From assembly GCF_045866565.1 (NCBI RefSeq), contig NZ_BAAFZV010000001.1, forward strand, positions 248,001-312,000: a stretch of DNA of 64,000 nt, read 5' to 3'. Position 1 is the stretch's first letter; each line of letters begins with the position of its first letter. Below, piece after piece: positions 42,816 through 50,359 of the stretch. The DNA comes from Cognatilysobacter claricitrinus. GTDB lineage: Bacteria > Pseudomonadota > Gammaproteobacteria > Xanthomonadales > Xanthomonadaceae. The notes under the pieces are model-generated. The model ran no database searches, was not told where the DNA came from, and worked only from the letters and a program-made list of their open reading frames with translations. A program made the position numbers and the translations under genes.

Positions 42816-44531
42816 ATGCGCCTGTCGCAGTTTCATCTCCACACCACGAAGGAAACGCCCGCCGACGCGGATGTCGTCAGCCAGCAGTTGATGCTGCGCG
42901 CGGGCATGATCCGCAAGCTGGCCGTCGGCCTGTACACGTGGAGCCCGCTGGGGCTGCGCGTGCTGCGCAAGGTCGAGCGCATCGTCCGCGACGAGATGAC
43001 GAATGCGGGCGCGATCGAGATGCTGATGCCGTCGGTGCAGCCGCGCGAGCTGTGGGAAGAAACCGGCCGCTGGGAGAAGTTCGGCGGCCAGCTGCTCAAG
43101 ATCAAGGACCGCAAGGACGCCTGGTACTGCTACGGCCCGACGCACGAGGAAGTCATCACCGACTTCGCGCGCCAGGAGCTGTCGTCGTACAAGCAGCTGC
43201 CGGTCAACTTCTTCCAGATCCAGACCAAGTTCCGCGACGAGATCCGCCCGCGCTTCGGCGTGATGCGCGCGCGCGAGTTCCTGATGAAGGACGCCTATTC
43301 GTTCCACGCGAACGACGAGGACCTGACGCGCGAATACCGGAACATGTACGACACCTACGGCCGCATCTTCACGCGGCTGGGCCTGAAGTTCCGCGCGGTG
43401 GTCGCCGACACCGGCGCGATCGGCGGCGCGGTGTCACACGAGTTCCACGTGCTGGCCGATTCGGGCGAGGACGCGCTCGCGTTCTCCACCGGCTCGGACT
43501 ACGCGGCGAACGTCGAGCGCGCCGAAGCCGCGGCGCCGGGCCCGCGTCCCGCTGCGACCGAAGCGATGCGTCGCGTCGACACGCCGACGCAGAAGACCTG
43601 CGAGGACGTCGCCGCGCTGATGGGCATTCCGCTCCCGCGCACGGTGAAGTCGATCGCCGCGATGGGCGTCGACGCGGAAAACAATCCGCGCTTCATGCTC
43701 GCACTGGTGCGTGGCGACCACGCGGTCAACGAGATCAAGCTCGCCAAGCTGCCGGGCATGAGCGAATACCGCCTCGCGACCGAGGACGAGATCCGCGCGC
43801 ACCTAAATGCATCGCCGGGCTTTCTTGGCCCGATCTCGCCGGCCAAGGACATCTTCGTCGTCGCCGACCGCGAGGTGGCCGCGATGGCGGACTTCGTCGT
43901 CGGTGCGAATGCCGACGGCTTCCACATCGCCGGCGTGAACTGGGGCCGCGACCTGCCCGAACCCGCGCTGGTCGCCGACATCCGCAACGTGGTCGAAGGC
44001 GATGCATCGCCGGACGGCGCTGGCACGCTCGGCATCGCCCGCGGCATCGAGGTCGGCCATGTGTTCCAGCTCGGCCGCAAGTACGCCGAGGCGATGAAGT
44101 GCACGGTGCTGGACGAGACCGGCAAGGCGACCACGCCGGCGATGGGCTGCTACGGCATCGGCGTGTCGCGCATCGTCGCCGCCGCGATCGAACAGAACCA
44201 CGACGGCAACGGGATCATCTGGCCAGACGCGATCGCACCGTGGCAGGCGGTGGTCTGCGTGATCAATCCGAAGAACGTCGAGGCGGTGGACGACGCTGCG
44301 CTCGCGCTGTATCGCGACCTGCAGAAGGCCGGCGTGGACGTCGCGCTCGATGATCGCGGCCTGCGTGCGGGCCAGATGTTCGCGGATATCGAGCTGATCG
44401 GTATCCCGCACCGGATCGTGGTATCCGAACGCGGCCTGCAGGCGGGCACGTACGAATACCGCCATCGCCGCGCCAGCGAGGCCGAGCAGCTCGATCGCGA
44501 CGCCGCGATCGCACGCGTGGCCGGCGCCTGA
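42816..44531 (+). CDS. proS: Prolyl-tRNA synthetase (bacterial type)
   Basis: ProS charges tRNA-Pro. The 571-residue class II enzyme opens MRLSQFHLHTTKETPADADVVSQQLMLRAGMI. It has TNAGAIEMLMPSVQP, the YGPTHEEVITDFARQEL motif 2 region and RFGVMRAREFLMKDAYSFH. An inserted editing domain (about residues 230-390, with KSIAAMGVDAENN and GVNWGRDLPEP) marks the bacterial long form. The anticodon-binding end carries DDRGLRAGQMFADIELIGIPHRIVV. Confidence 0.97.
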   Translation: MRLSQFHLHTTKETPADADVVSQQLMLRAGMIRKLAVGLYTWSPLGLRVLRKVERIVRDEMTNAGAIEMLMPSVQPRELWEETGRWEKFGGQLLKIKDRKDAWYCYGPTHEEVITDFARQELSSYKQLPVNFFQIQTKFRDEIRPRFGVMRAREFLMKDAYSFHANDEDLTREYRNMYDTYGRIFTRLGLKFRAVVADTGAIGGAVSHEFHVLADSGEDALAFSTGSDYAANVERAEAAAPGPRPAATEAMRRVDTPTQKTCEDVAALMGIPLPRTVKSIAAMGVDAENNPRFMLALVRGDHAVNEIKLAKLPGMSEYRLATEDEIRAHLNASPGFLGPISPAKDIFVVADREVAAMADFVVGANADGFHIAGVNWGRDLPEPALVADIRNVVEGDASPDGAGTLGIARGIEVGHVFQLGRKYAEAMKCTVLDETGKATTPAMGCYGIGVSRIVAAAIEQNHDGNGIIWPDAIAPWQAVVCVINPKNVEAVDDAALALYRDLQKAGVDVALDDRGLRAGQMFADIELIGIPHRIVVSERGLQAGTYEYRHRRASEAEQLDRDAAIARVAGA

Positions 44532-44544
44532 TTATCTGCGCGCG

Positions 44545-44573
44545 TTTACGCGATTAATAACGATGGTTACGAT
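44545..44573 (+). promoter_or_regulatory. Possible promoter of the H-NS family gene
   Basis: TTTACG (44545-44550) and TACGAT (44568-44573) are spaced by 17 bases, each matching four of six consensus positions. The stretch between is AT-rich (GATTAATAACGATGG) for this genome, as expected where an H-NS protein might bind. It immediately precedes the proS terminator stem, so its transcript would start within that hairpin. Confidence 0.35.
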
Positions 44574-44606
44574 GGGCCGTCCGCGATCGGGCGGCCCATT
44601 TTATTT
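44574..44606 (+). terminator. Rho-independent terminator of proS
   Basis: GGGCCGTCC / GCGATC / GGGCGGCCC (one G-U pair) followed by ATTTTATTT. A good intrinsic terminator in an otherwise G+C-rich region. Confidence 0.8.
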
Positions 44607-44627
44607 CCGGTTATTGGAGGCAGCACC

Positions 44628-45005
44628 ATGGCAGTCGATCTGAACAGCATGTCCGCGAAGGAACTCGAGGCCCTGATCAACCAGGCCAAGAAGCGGCGCA
44701 CCGTGCTGAGCAAGCGCAAGCCCATCGCGACCGTGCGCAGCCGCCTCGAACAGATCGCACGCGCCGAGGGCTATTCGATCGCCGAGCTGTTCGGCGCGCG
44801 CGGTACCGCCTCGTCGGCCGACCCCGCGGCCCCAGGTGCGAAGGGCACGCGCAAGCCGTCGAAGATGGCGGGCATCAAGGTCGCACCGAAGTACCGCAAC
44901 CCGGACAATGCGAGCGAAACCTGGAGCGGTCGCGGCAAGCAGCCGCGCTGGCTGCAGGCGCATACCGACAAGGGCCGCGCGCTCGACGAGTTCCTGATCC
45001 GCTGA
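44628..45005 (+). CDS. H-NS family nucleoid protein
   Basis: A 125-residue DNA-binding protein of the H-NS/BpH3/XrvA family. The N-terminus is a short helical dimerisation segment (SMSAKELEALINQAKKRRTVLSKRK). The linker is Ala/Gly-rich, and the C-terminal domain ends with KYRNPDNASETWSGRGKQPRWL, the family's DNA-binding loop (consensus Y-R-N-P ... T-W-S/T-G-R-G-R-x-P-x-W). H-NS-type proteins silence AT-rich and acquired DNA. It follows the proS terminator and has its own terminator. It is not the long E. coli form. Confidence 0.9.
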   Translation: MAVDLNSMSAKELEALINQAKKRRTVLSKRKPIATVRSRLEQIARAEGYSIAELFGARGTASSADPAAPGAKGTRKPSKMAGIKVAPKYRNPDNASETWSGRGKQPRWLQAHTDKGRALDEFLIR

Positions 45006-45021
45006 TCGCCCTTGATTCGCA

Positions 45022-45053
45022 ACGACGCCGGCCCCGTGCCGGCGTCGTCGTTT
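45022..45053 (+). terminator. Terminator after the H-NS family gene
   Basis: A perfect 11-bp stem ACGACGCCGGC / CCCGT / GCCGGCGTCGT ends at 45048, followed by CGTTT. Confidence 0.7.
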
Positions 45054-45097
45054 CCGGCTCATCGAATGCTCACCCGTCCGCGGCGAGGCTTGCGGCC

Positions 45098-45493
45098 ATG
45101 TCGATGACATCGCGCCTGCGCGGCTGGGCCCGCGCGCTCAAACGGGACACGCTGGTCGTGTACTTCGCCGCGCGCGACCCACGCACACCGTGGGGCGTCC
45201 GGTTGCTCGCACTGGGCGTCGCCGCGTATGCGTTGAGCCCGATCGACCTGATACCGGACTTCATCCCGGTGCTCGGTTATCTCGACGACCTGCTGATCGT
45301 CCCGCTCGGCATCGCGCTGGTGATGCGTTGGCTGCCCGCCGGGATAAAGGCCGATGCGCACGCGCGTGCCGCGGCGATGGCGGAACGCCCGACAAGCCGC
45401 GGCATGGCGATGGTGATCGGCGCGATCTGGATCGCCGCGATCGCGTTGGTCGCGACGTGGGGTTACGGCATCTGGCGCGCGCATCGCGCCTGA
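45098..45493 (+). CDS. DUF1232 (YkvA-like) membrane protein
   Basis: The 131-residue product has RDTLVVYFAARDPRTPWGVRLLALGVAAYALSPIDLIPDFIPVLGYLDDLLIVPLGIALVM, the DUF1232 core, with the SPIDLIPDFIP signature. Two hydrophobic segments follow or overlap it, and there is a C-terminal TM helix (about 102-122). The function is unknown. It converges with the ThrE-type gene across only one base. Confidence 0.85.
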   Translation: MSMTSRLRGWARALKRDTLVVYFAARDPRTPWGVRLLALGVAAYALSPIDLIPDFIPVLGYLDDLLIVPLGIALVMRWLPAGIKADAHARAAAMAERPTSRGMAMVIGAIWIAAIALVATWGYGIWRAHRA

Positions 45494-45494
45494 G

Positions 45495-46739
45495 TCAGAG
45501 GTTGCGTCGCGGCGGCAGCAACAGGTTGCCGAACAGCAGGCCGGCGACGAGCGCCGCGAGCGCGTTCATCACCGCCAGCATCGCACTCTGCCCCGCGCCG
45601 ACGTCCTGGCTCTGGATCAGGCTCAACAGCCCACGCATGCTCGTACTGCCTGGCACCAGGGTGATGATGCCCGGCACGCGGATGATCGCGCCGGGGCGAT
45701 GCCACCAGCGCGCGTAGGCGTTGCCCATCGCGGTGATCGACAGCGCGGCGATGAACACGCCAGCGGGGCTGCCCACCGTCGAACCCACGAAACGCGAGAT
45801 CAGGTAACCCGCCGCCGCGGCGCCCATCACGCGCAGGTAATCGCGCGTACTCGCCCGGAACAGCACGGCGAACGCGAACGACGCCACCGCCAGCGCGACC
45901 CATTCCATCCACGCCGGCTGCGGCCGCGACGCATGCGCAACCGGATCCAGCCCGATCACCTCGAGCGCGTAGATCGCGACAAGCACGCCAATCGCGAGCT
46001 TGAGCACCGTCGTCAGCGCACCCGCGAAACGCGCGGTACCCGACACCAGCTGCTGGCCGGTGAGTTCGTTGACCGCGTTGGTGAGCGTGAGGCCCGGCAA
46101 CAGCACGATCAGCGACACGATGATCACGGTGTTCTGGTTGAGCGGCGCGATGAAACTGCCCACCAGCACCGCGATCGTGCCCGCCAGCATTCCCGACAGC
46201 GCCTCGAAGCCGGCGCGCACGCGCGGATGCGTTTCGGCGAGCACGTCGAGCACGCCGATCAGCAGGCCGGTCAAACCCGCGACGCCGATGTCCAGCCACG
46301 GCAAACGCAACAGGCCCGCGACCGCCGCGGCCGCGAGCCCGAACGCGACGACTTCCGCGTACCGCATGAACGGCGTCGCCGGCGCATCGAGCGCGCGGAG
46401 TTGCACGCCGGCGTCGGCCAGGTCGAGCCGGCCCGCGAGCACGTCCTCGGCGATGCGATCGGTCTCGGACAGTCGATGCAGGTCGACGTCGCCGGGCGAC
46501 AGGCGCAGCACGCGGGTGATGTCGCGCAGGCCGGTCGCGCGCCCGGGGTCGCTGAAGGTCAGGATCAGGCCCGTGGGGTTCGACCACGGCTCGCAGCCCA
46601 GCCCCAGCCGCGACGCCACGGCGATCAGCGCGCCCTCGAGGCGTTCGGCCGTGGTGCCGTAGCGGTGCAGGCGCGACGCCAGCTCGACCATGAAGTCGAT
46701 TCGCGCGACGTAGGCGGCTTCGCTGAGGGGCGCGGTCAT
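45495..46739 (-). CDS. ThrE-type threonine/serine exporter (DUF1212 plus DUF3815 fusion)
   Basis: The 414-residue polytopic protein has about ten TM helices. The N-terminal half has FMVELASRLHRYGTTAERLEGALIAVASRLGL and then the TPFMRYAEVV membrane start. The C-terminal half has GSPAGVFIAALSITAMGNAYARWWHRPGAIIRVPGIITLVPGS, which is typical of the YjjB/ThrE second domain. Both domains are fused in one chain, as in ThrE of Corynebacterium, unlike the split YjjP/YjjB pair. It would export threonine, serine or dicarboxylates; the substrate is not fixed by sequence. The ATG at 46739 is used. Confidence 0.82.
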   Translation of the reverse strand: MTAPLSEAAYVARIDFMVELASRLHRYGTTAERLEGALIAVASRLGLGCEPWSNPTGLILTFSDPGRATGLRDITRVLRLSPGDVDLHRLSETDRIAEDVLAGRLDLADAGVQLRALDAPATPFMRYAEVVAFGLAAAAVAGLLRLPWLDIGVAGLTGLLIGVLDVLAETHPRVRAGFEALSGMLAGTIAVLVGSFIAPLNQNTVIIVSLIVLLPGLTLTNAVNELTGQQLVSGTARFAGALTTVLKLAIGVLVAIYALEVIGLDPVAHASRPQPAWMEWVALAVASFAFAVLFRASTRDYLRVMGAAAAGYLISRFVGSTVGSPAGVFIAALSITAMGNAYARWWHRPGAIIRVPGIITLVPGSTSMRGLLSLIQSQDVGAGQSAMLAVMNALAALVAGLLFGNLLLPPRRNL

Positions 46740-46796
46740 GGGTGAAGGATCGCATGCCTTCCGCGCACAGCCGAGCCGGTATGCTCCGTCACGCGC

Positions 46797-47912
46797 ATGA
46801 CAGACCCGACCTCCGCCCCACCCACCCTCGACACCAACGCCGATGACGGCGCCGTGCGTCTGGGCGGACAGTGGACGCTTGAACACGCCGAGCTGATCGG
46901 CGACGTGCTCGCCGCCGCGCCGTGCCCGGTGCAGCAGGTCGACGCGCGCGGGATCACCCGTCTGGATTCGCTGGGAGTGCTGCAACTGCTGCGCTGGTCG
47001 CGACGTTGCGGCGTCGAGTTCGAGTCATTCGACTTCCGCGACCAGCACCGCGCGCTGGTCGCGGCGATCGAGGACGTCGCCGACGACCGTCCGAAGCGCA
47101 AGAAGGAATACGGCCTGGTCGCCGCGCTCGGGCGACTCGGCTTCGCCGTGCTCGACAACGCGAAGGAAGCGGTCGCGCTGGTCGCGTTCCTGGGCGAGGT
47201 GCTGGTCAAGATGGTGCGCACGGTGAAGGAGCCGTCGCGGTTCCGGCCCATCGCGCTCGTGCACCACATGGAGCAGGTCGGCCTCGATGCGACGCCGCTG
47301 GTGGCGTTGCTGTCGTTCCTCGTCGGCGCGGTGGTGGCGTTCCTCGGCGCGAACGTGCTGCGTGACTTCGGCGCGGAGATCTACGTCGTCGAACTGGTGA
47401 ACGTGTCGTTCCTGCGCGAGTTCGCGGTACTGCTGACGTCGATCATCCTCGCCGGCCGCACCGCCAGTGCATTCACCGCACAGATCGGCGCGATGAAGAG
47501 CCGCGAGGAAGTCGACGCGATCCGCACGCTGGGCATGGACCCGATCGATCTGCTGGTGATCCCGCGCGTGCTCGCCCTGCTCGCGATGCTTCCGCTGCTG
47601 ACGTTCGTCGCGATGATCGCGGGCCTGCTCGGCGGCCTCACCGTCGGGGCGTACGCGCTCGACATTCCTCCGCAGCAGTACCTGGCGCGCATGCAGGACA
47701 CGATCGAAGTACGGCATCTGTGGGTGGGCCTGTCCAAGGCGCCGGTGTTCGCGATGATCATCGCGCTGGTCGGCTGCCTCGAAGGCCTGCAGGTGGAAGG
47801 CACGGCGCAGTCGGTCGGCGAACGCACGACGTCGGCCGTCGTGCAGGCGATCTCGCTGGTGATCATCCTCGACGCGGTCGCCGCGCTGTGGTTCATGGTG
47901 ATGGACGTCTGA
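46797..47912 (+). CDS. MlaE-type lipid ABC permease with fused N-terminal STAS domain
   Basis: The 371-residue product fuses a STAS-like domain (about residues 18-90, with VRLGGQWTLEHAELIGDVL and RLDSLGVLQLLRWSR) to the MlaE permease. The permease has AGRTASAFTAQIGAMKSREEVDAIRTLGMDP, the coupling helix to the ATPase, and five to six TM helices. In E. coli the STAS part is a separate protein, MlaB. It heads a four-gene set for inter-membrane phospholipid transport and starts 57 bases from the divergent ThrE-type gene. Confidence 0.92.
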   Translation: MTDPTSAPPTLDTNADDGAVRLGGQWTLEHAELIGDVLAAAPCPVQQVDARGITRLDSLGVLQLLRWSRRCGVEFESFDFRDQHRALVAAIEDVADDRPKRKKEYGLVAALGRLGFAVLDNAKEAVALVAFLGEVLVKMVRTVKEPSRFRPIALVHHMEQVGLDATPLVALLSFLVGAVVAFLGANVLRDFGAEIYVVELVNVSFLREFAVLLTSIILAGRTASAFTAQIGAMKSREEVDAIRTLGMDPIDLLVIPRVLALLAMLPLLTFVAMIAGLLGGLTVGAYALDIPPQQYLARMQDTIEVRHLWVGLSKAPVFAMIIALVGCLEGLQVEGTAQSVGERTTSAVVQAISLVIILDAVAALWFMVMDV

Positions 47913-48733
47913 TGGCGACCACGGACGACGCGCCCGATGCGCACGACGCGCCCTCGCCGATCATCCGCGTGCGCGGCCTGGTCAATCGTTTCGGCGAACA
48001 GGTCGTGCACGACGGGCTGGATCTCGACGTCATGCCGGGCGAGATCCTTGGCGTGGTCGGCGGCTCGGGTACCGGCAAGTCGGTGCTGATGCGCTCCATC
48101 CTCGCCCTGCGCACGCCGGACGAAGGCGAGATCGAAGTGCTCGGCGTCGATGCGCGCAGCAGCGACCCGAGCGCGCGCCGCCAGATCGAACGCAATACCG
48201 GCGTACTGTTCCAGGACGGTGCGCTGTTCTCGTCGCTCACCGTCGGCGAGAACGTCGAGGTGCCGCTGAAGGAATACCACCGCGACCTGCCCGACTCGCT
48301 GCGCCACGAGATCGCGCTGCTGAAGGTGAAGCTCGCCGGCCTTCCGGCCGACGCGATCGACAAGCTGCCCTCACAACTGTCCGGCGGCATGCGCAAGCGC
48401 GCCGGCCTGTCGCGTGCACTCGCGCTGGACCCGCCGCTGCTGTTCCTGGACGAGCCCACCGCCGGCCTCGACCCGATCGGCGCCGCCGCGTTCGATCACC
48501 TGATCCGCACGCTGCAACAGGCTCTTGGGCTCACGGTGTTCCTGATCACACACGATCTGGACACGCTTTACGCTATCTGCGACCGGGTAGCGGTGCTCGC
48601 CGACCACAAGCTGATCGCGGCGGCGCCCATCGAAGAGATCGAACAGCTCGACCATCCCTGGGTGCGCGAGTATTTCCACGGCCCCCGCGCGCGCGCCGCG
48701 CAGGCCGGCCGCGAACGCACCCACAACGACTGA
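47912..48733 (+). CDS. MlaF-type lipid ABC transporter ATPase
   Basis: The 273-residue ATPase has Walker A GGSGTGKS (residues about 50-57), Q-loop LFQDGALFSSLTV, signature LSGGMRKRAGLSRALAL and Walker B LLFLDEPTAGLDPIG, with the switch His in VFLITHDLDTL. It shares one base with the mlaE stop (TGATG). It drives the permease it is encoded with. Its C-terminal 30 residues are charged. Confidence 0.93.
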   Translation: MATTDDAPDAHDAPSPIIRVRGLVNRFGEQVVHDGLDLDVMPGEILGVVGGSGTGKSVLMRSILALRTPDEGEIEVLGVDARSSDPSARRQIERNTGVLFQDGALFSSLTVGENVEVPLKEYHRDLPDSLRHEIALLKVKLAGLPADAIDKLPSQLSGGMRKRAGLSRALALDPPLLFLDEPTAGLDPIGAAAFDHLIRTLQQALGLTVFLITHDLDTLYAICDRVAVLADHKLIAAAPIEEIEQLDHPWVREYFHGPRARAAQAGRERTHND

Positions 48734-48754
48734 CCGCACGACAGGACCGCGCCC

Positions 48755-49681
48755 ATGGAAACCAAGGCCAACTACGTCCTCATCGGTGCCTTCACCATCA
48801 TCGTGACGGCGGTGCTGCTGCTGTTCGCGCTGTGGGCCGCGAAGTACTCGTCGGAGAAGGACTGGCAGGAATATTCGGTCGTCTTCAACGAACCGGTGAC
48901 CGGCCTGTCCGAAGGCAGCTCGGTGCAATACAACGGCATTTCCGTCGGCACGGTGGAAAGCCTGCGGCTTGCGCCGGAAGACCCGCGCCGCGTGCTCGCC
49001 ACGCTGAAGATCCAGTCCGACACGCCGATCAAGACCGATACGCGCGCCAAGATGTCGCAGAGCGGCATCACCGGCCCGCCGTTCATCCAGCTCACCGGCG
49101 GCAGCCCGCGCGCGCCGCTGCTGGTCAGCGTCGATCATCGCGACACGCCGGTGATCGTCACCGAATCATCGGCGCTGCAGAACATCGCCGACACCGCGAA
49201 CCGCCTCGTCGCCCGGCTGGACCAGGTGCTGAGCGAGAAGAACGTCCAGCACGTGTCGAACACGCTCAACAACATCGACGCGCTCACCGCCTCGCTGGCG
49301 TCCGAGCGCGAGGACCTGCGCGCGGTCATCGCCAACGCACGCGCATCGAGCGCCGAACTCAACGCGACGCTGGTGCAGGCGCACGGCGTGGTGAACGGCG
49401 TCGATCGCGATCTCGCGCAGAAGCTGCCGGGGCTGGTGAACAAGCTCGACGGCACGCTCGACAAGCTGCAGTCGGCGGCGAACGGCGCGAACGGCATCGT
49501 CAACGAGAACCGCGCGGCGATCCACAGCTTCGCCAACGACGGCCTCGGCCAGGTCGGCCCGACGCTGACCGAACTGCGTGCGCTGGTGCGCGACCTGCGC
49601 CAGGTCAGCGACCGCCTCGACAACGGCCCGACCAGCTATCTGCTCGGCCGCGATCGCCCGAAGGAATTCGAACCCAAATGA
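48755..49681 (+). CDS. MlaD-type MCE-domain lipid-binding protein
   Basis: The 308-residue protein has one N-terminal TM helix (about 7-29). An MCE domain follows (residues 38-115: YSVVFNEPVTGLSEGSSVQYNGISVGTVESL and the ring-forming GITGPPFIQLTGG), then a long helical tail of about 150 residues. That tail probably forms a needle-like channel, longer than in E. coli MlaD (183 residues), so it may span more of the periplasm. Confidence 0.92.
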   Translation: METKANYVLIGAFTIIVTAVLLLFALWAAKYSSEKDWQEYSVVFNEPVTGLSEGSSVQYNGISVGTVESLRLAPEDPRRVLATLKIQSDTPIKTDTRAKMSQSGITGPPFIQLTGGSPRAPLLVSVDHRDTPVIVTESSALQNIADTANRLVARLDQVLSEKNVQHVSNTLNNIDALTASLASEREDLRAVIANARASSAELNATLVQAHGVVNGVDRDLAQKLPGLVNKLDGTLDKLQSAANGANGIVNENRAAIHSFANDGLGQVGPTLTELRALVRDLRQVSDRLDNGPTSYLLGRDRPKEFEPK

Positions 49682-50313
49682 GTGCGCGCATGCCGACCAA
49701 GACGTCCTTCGCCCGCGTCGCAATGATCGCGGCCGTGTTCGCGCTACCGGCGTGCTCGCTTCTGGGCGGCAGCAAGGAGCCGCCGCAGCAGTTCGCACCC
49801 ATGGCGCAGGTAACGCCGGACGCCGCATGGCCGCGCGTCGACGCGCAACTGACTATCGCACCGGTGCAGATCGCTCGCCCGTACGACAGCCTGCGCATCG
49901 CCGTGCGCCCCACGCCGCAGGAACTGCAGGTCTACAAGGGCAGCGTATGGGCGCAGCGCCCGTCGGACATGCTCACCAATTCGCTGCTGCGCACGTTCGA
50001 GGAATCCGGGAAGCTGCGCGCGGTCGCGCGCGCGGGCAGCGGCGTCAACGGGGATTACCGGCTGCTGATCGACGTGCGCCGTTTCGAGGCGGATTACGCG
50101 GGTGGCGCGACGCCGAACGCGACGATTGAAGTCAGCGCCAAGCTGTTGCGCCCCGATGCCACGGATGTCATCGCGTCCCGCACGTTCAGCGTCGCCGAAC
50201 CGGTGTCCAGCACCGCGGTACCGCAGGTGGTCGACGCGTTCGATCGCGCGATGATCAAGCTCGATCGCGACGTCGTGGGCTGGACCCTGGTGACGATGAG
50301 CGGCGGCCGGTAA
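49678..50313 (+). CDS. ABC-type transport auxiliary lipoprotein (PqiC-like)
   Basis: The 211-residue product has a lipoprotein signal (FALPACSLLG, Cys at 26), then QLTIAPVQIARPYDSLRIAVRPTPQELQVYKGSVWAQRPSDMLTNSLLRTFEESGK, the PqiC/LptE-like outer-membrane auxiliary pattern. It probably links the MCE tube to the outer membrane. Its ATG overlaps the mlaD-like stop by four bases, so it is the last gene of the set. MlaA and MlaC homologues are not in this window. Confidence 0.88.
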   Translation: MSARMPTKTSFARVAMIAAVFALPACSLLGGSKEPPQQFAPMAQVTPDAAWPRVDAQLTIAPVQIARPYDSLRIAVRPTPQELQVYKGSVWAQRPSDMLTNSLLRTFEESGKLRAVARAGSGVNGDYRLLIDVRRFEADYAGGATPNATIEVSAKLLRPDATDVIASRTFSVAEPVSSTAVPQVVDAFDRAMIKLDRDVVGWTLVTMSGGR

Positions 50314-50315
50314 CG

Positions 50316-50351
50316 TGATCCAGGCGTGTTGGGAGAGACACGACTGGATCA
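50316..50351. terminator. Bidirectional stem-loop between convergent genes
   Basis: TGATCCAGGCGTG and CACGACTGGATCA form a 13-bp stem with one mismatch around a 10-base loop, between the lipoprotein stop (50313) and the convergent SLH-protein stop (50360). There is no T-run on either side. Confidence 0.55.
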
Positions 50352-50359
50352 GCGACGCG

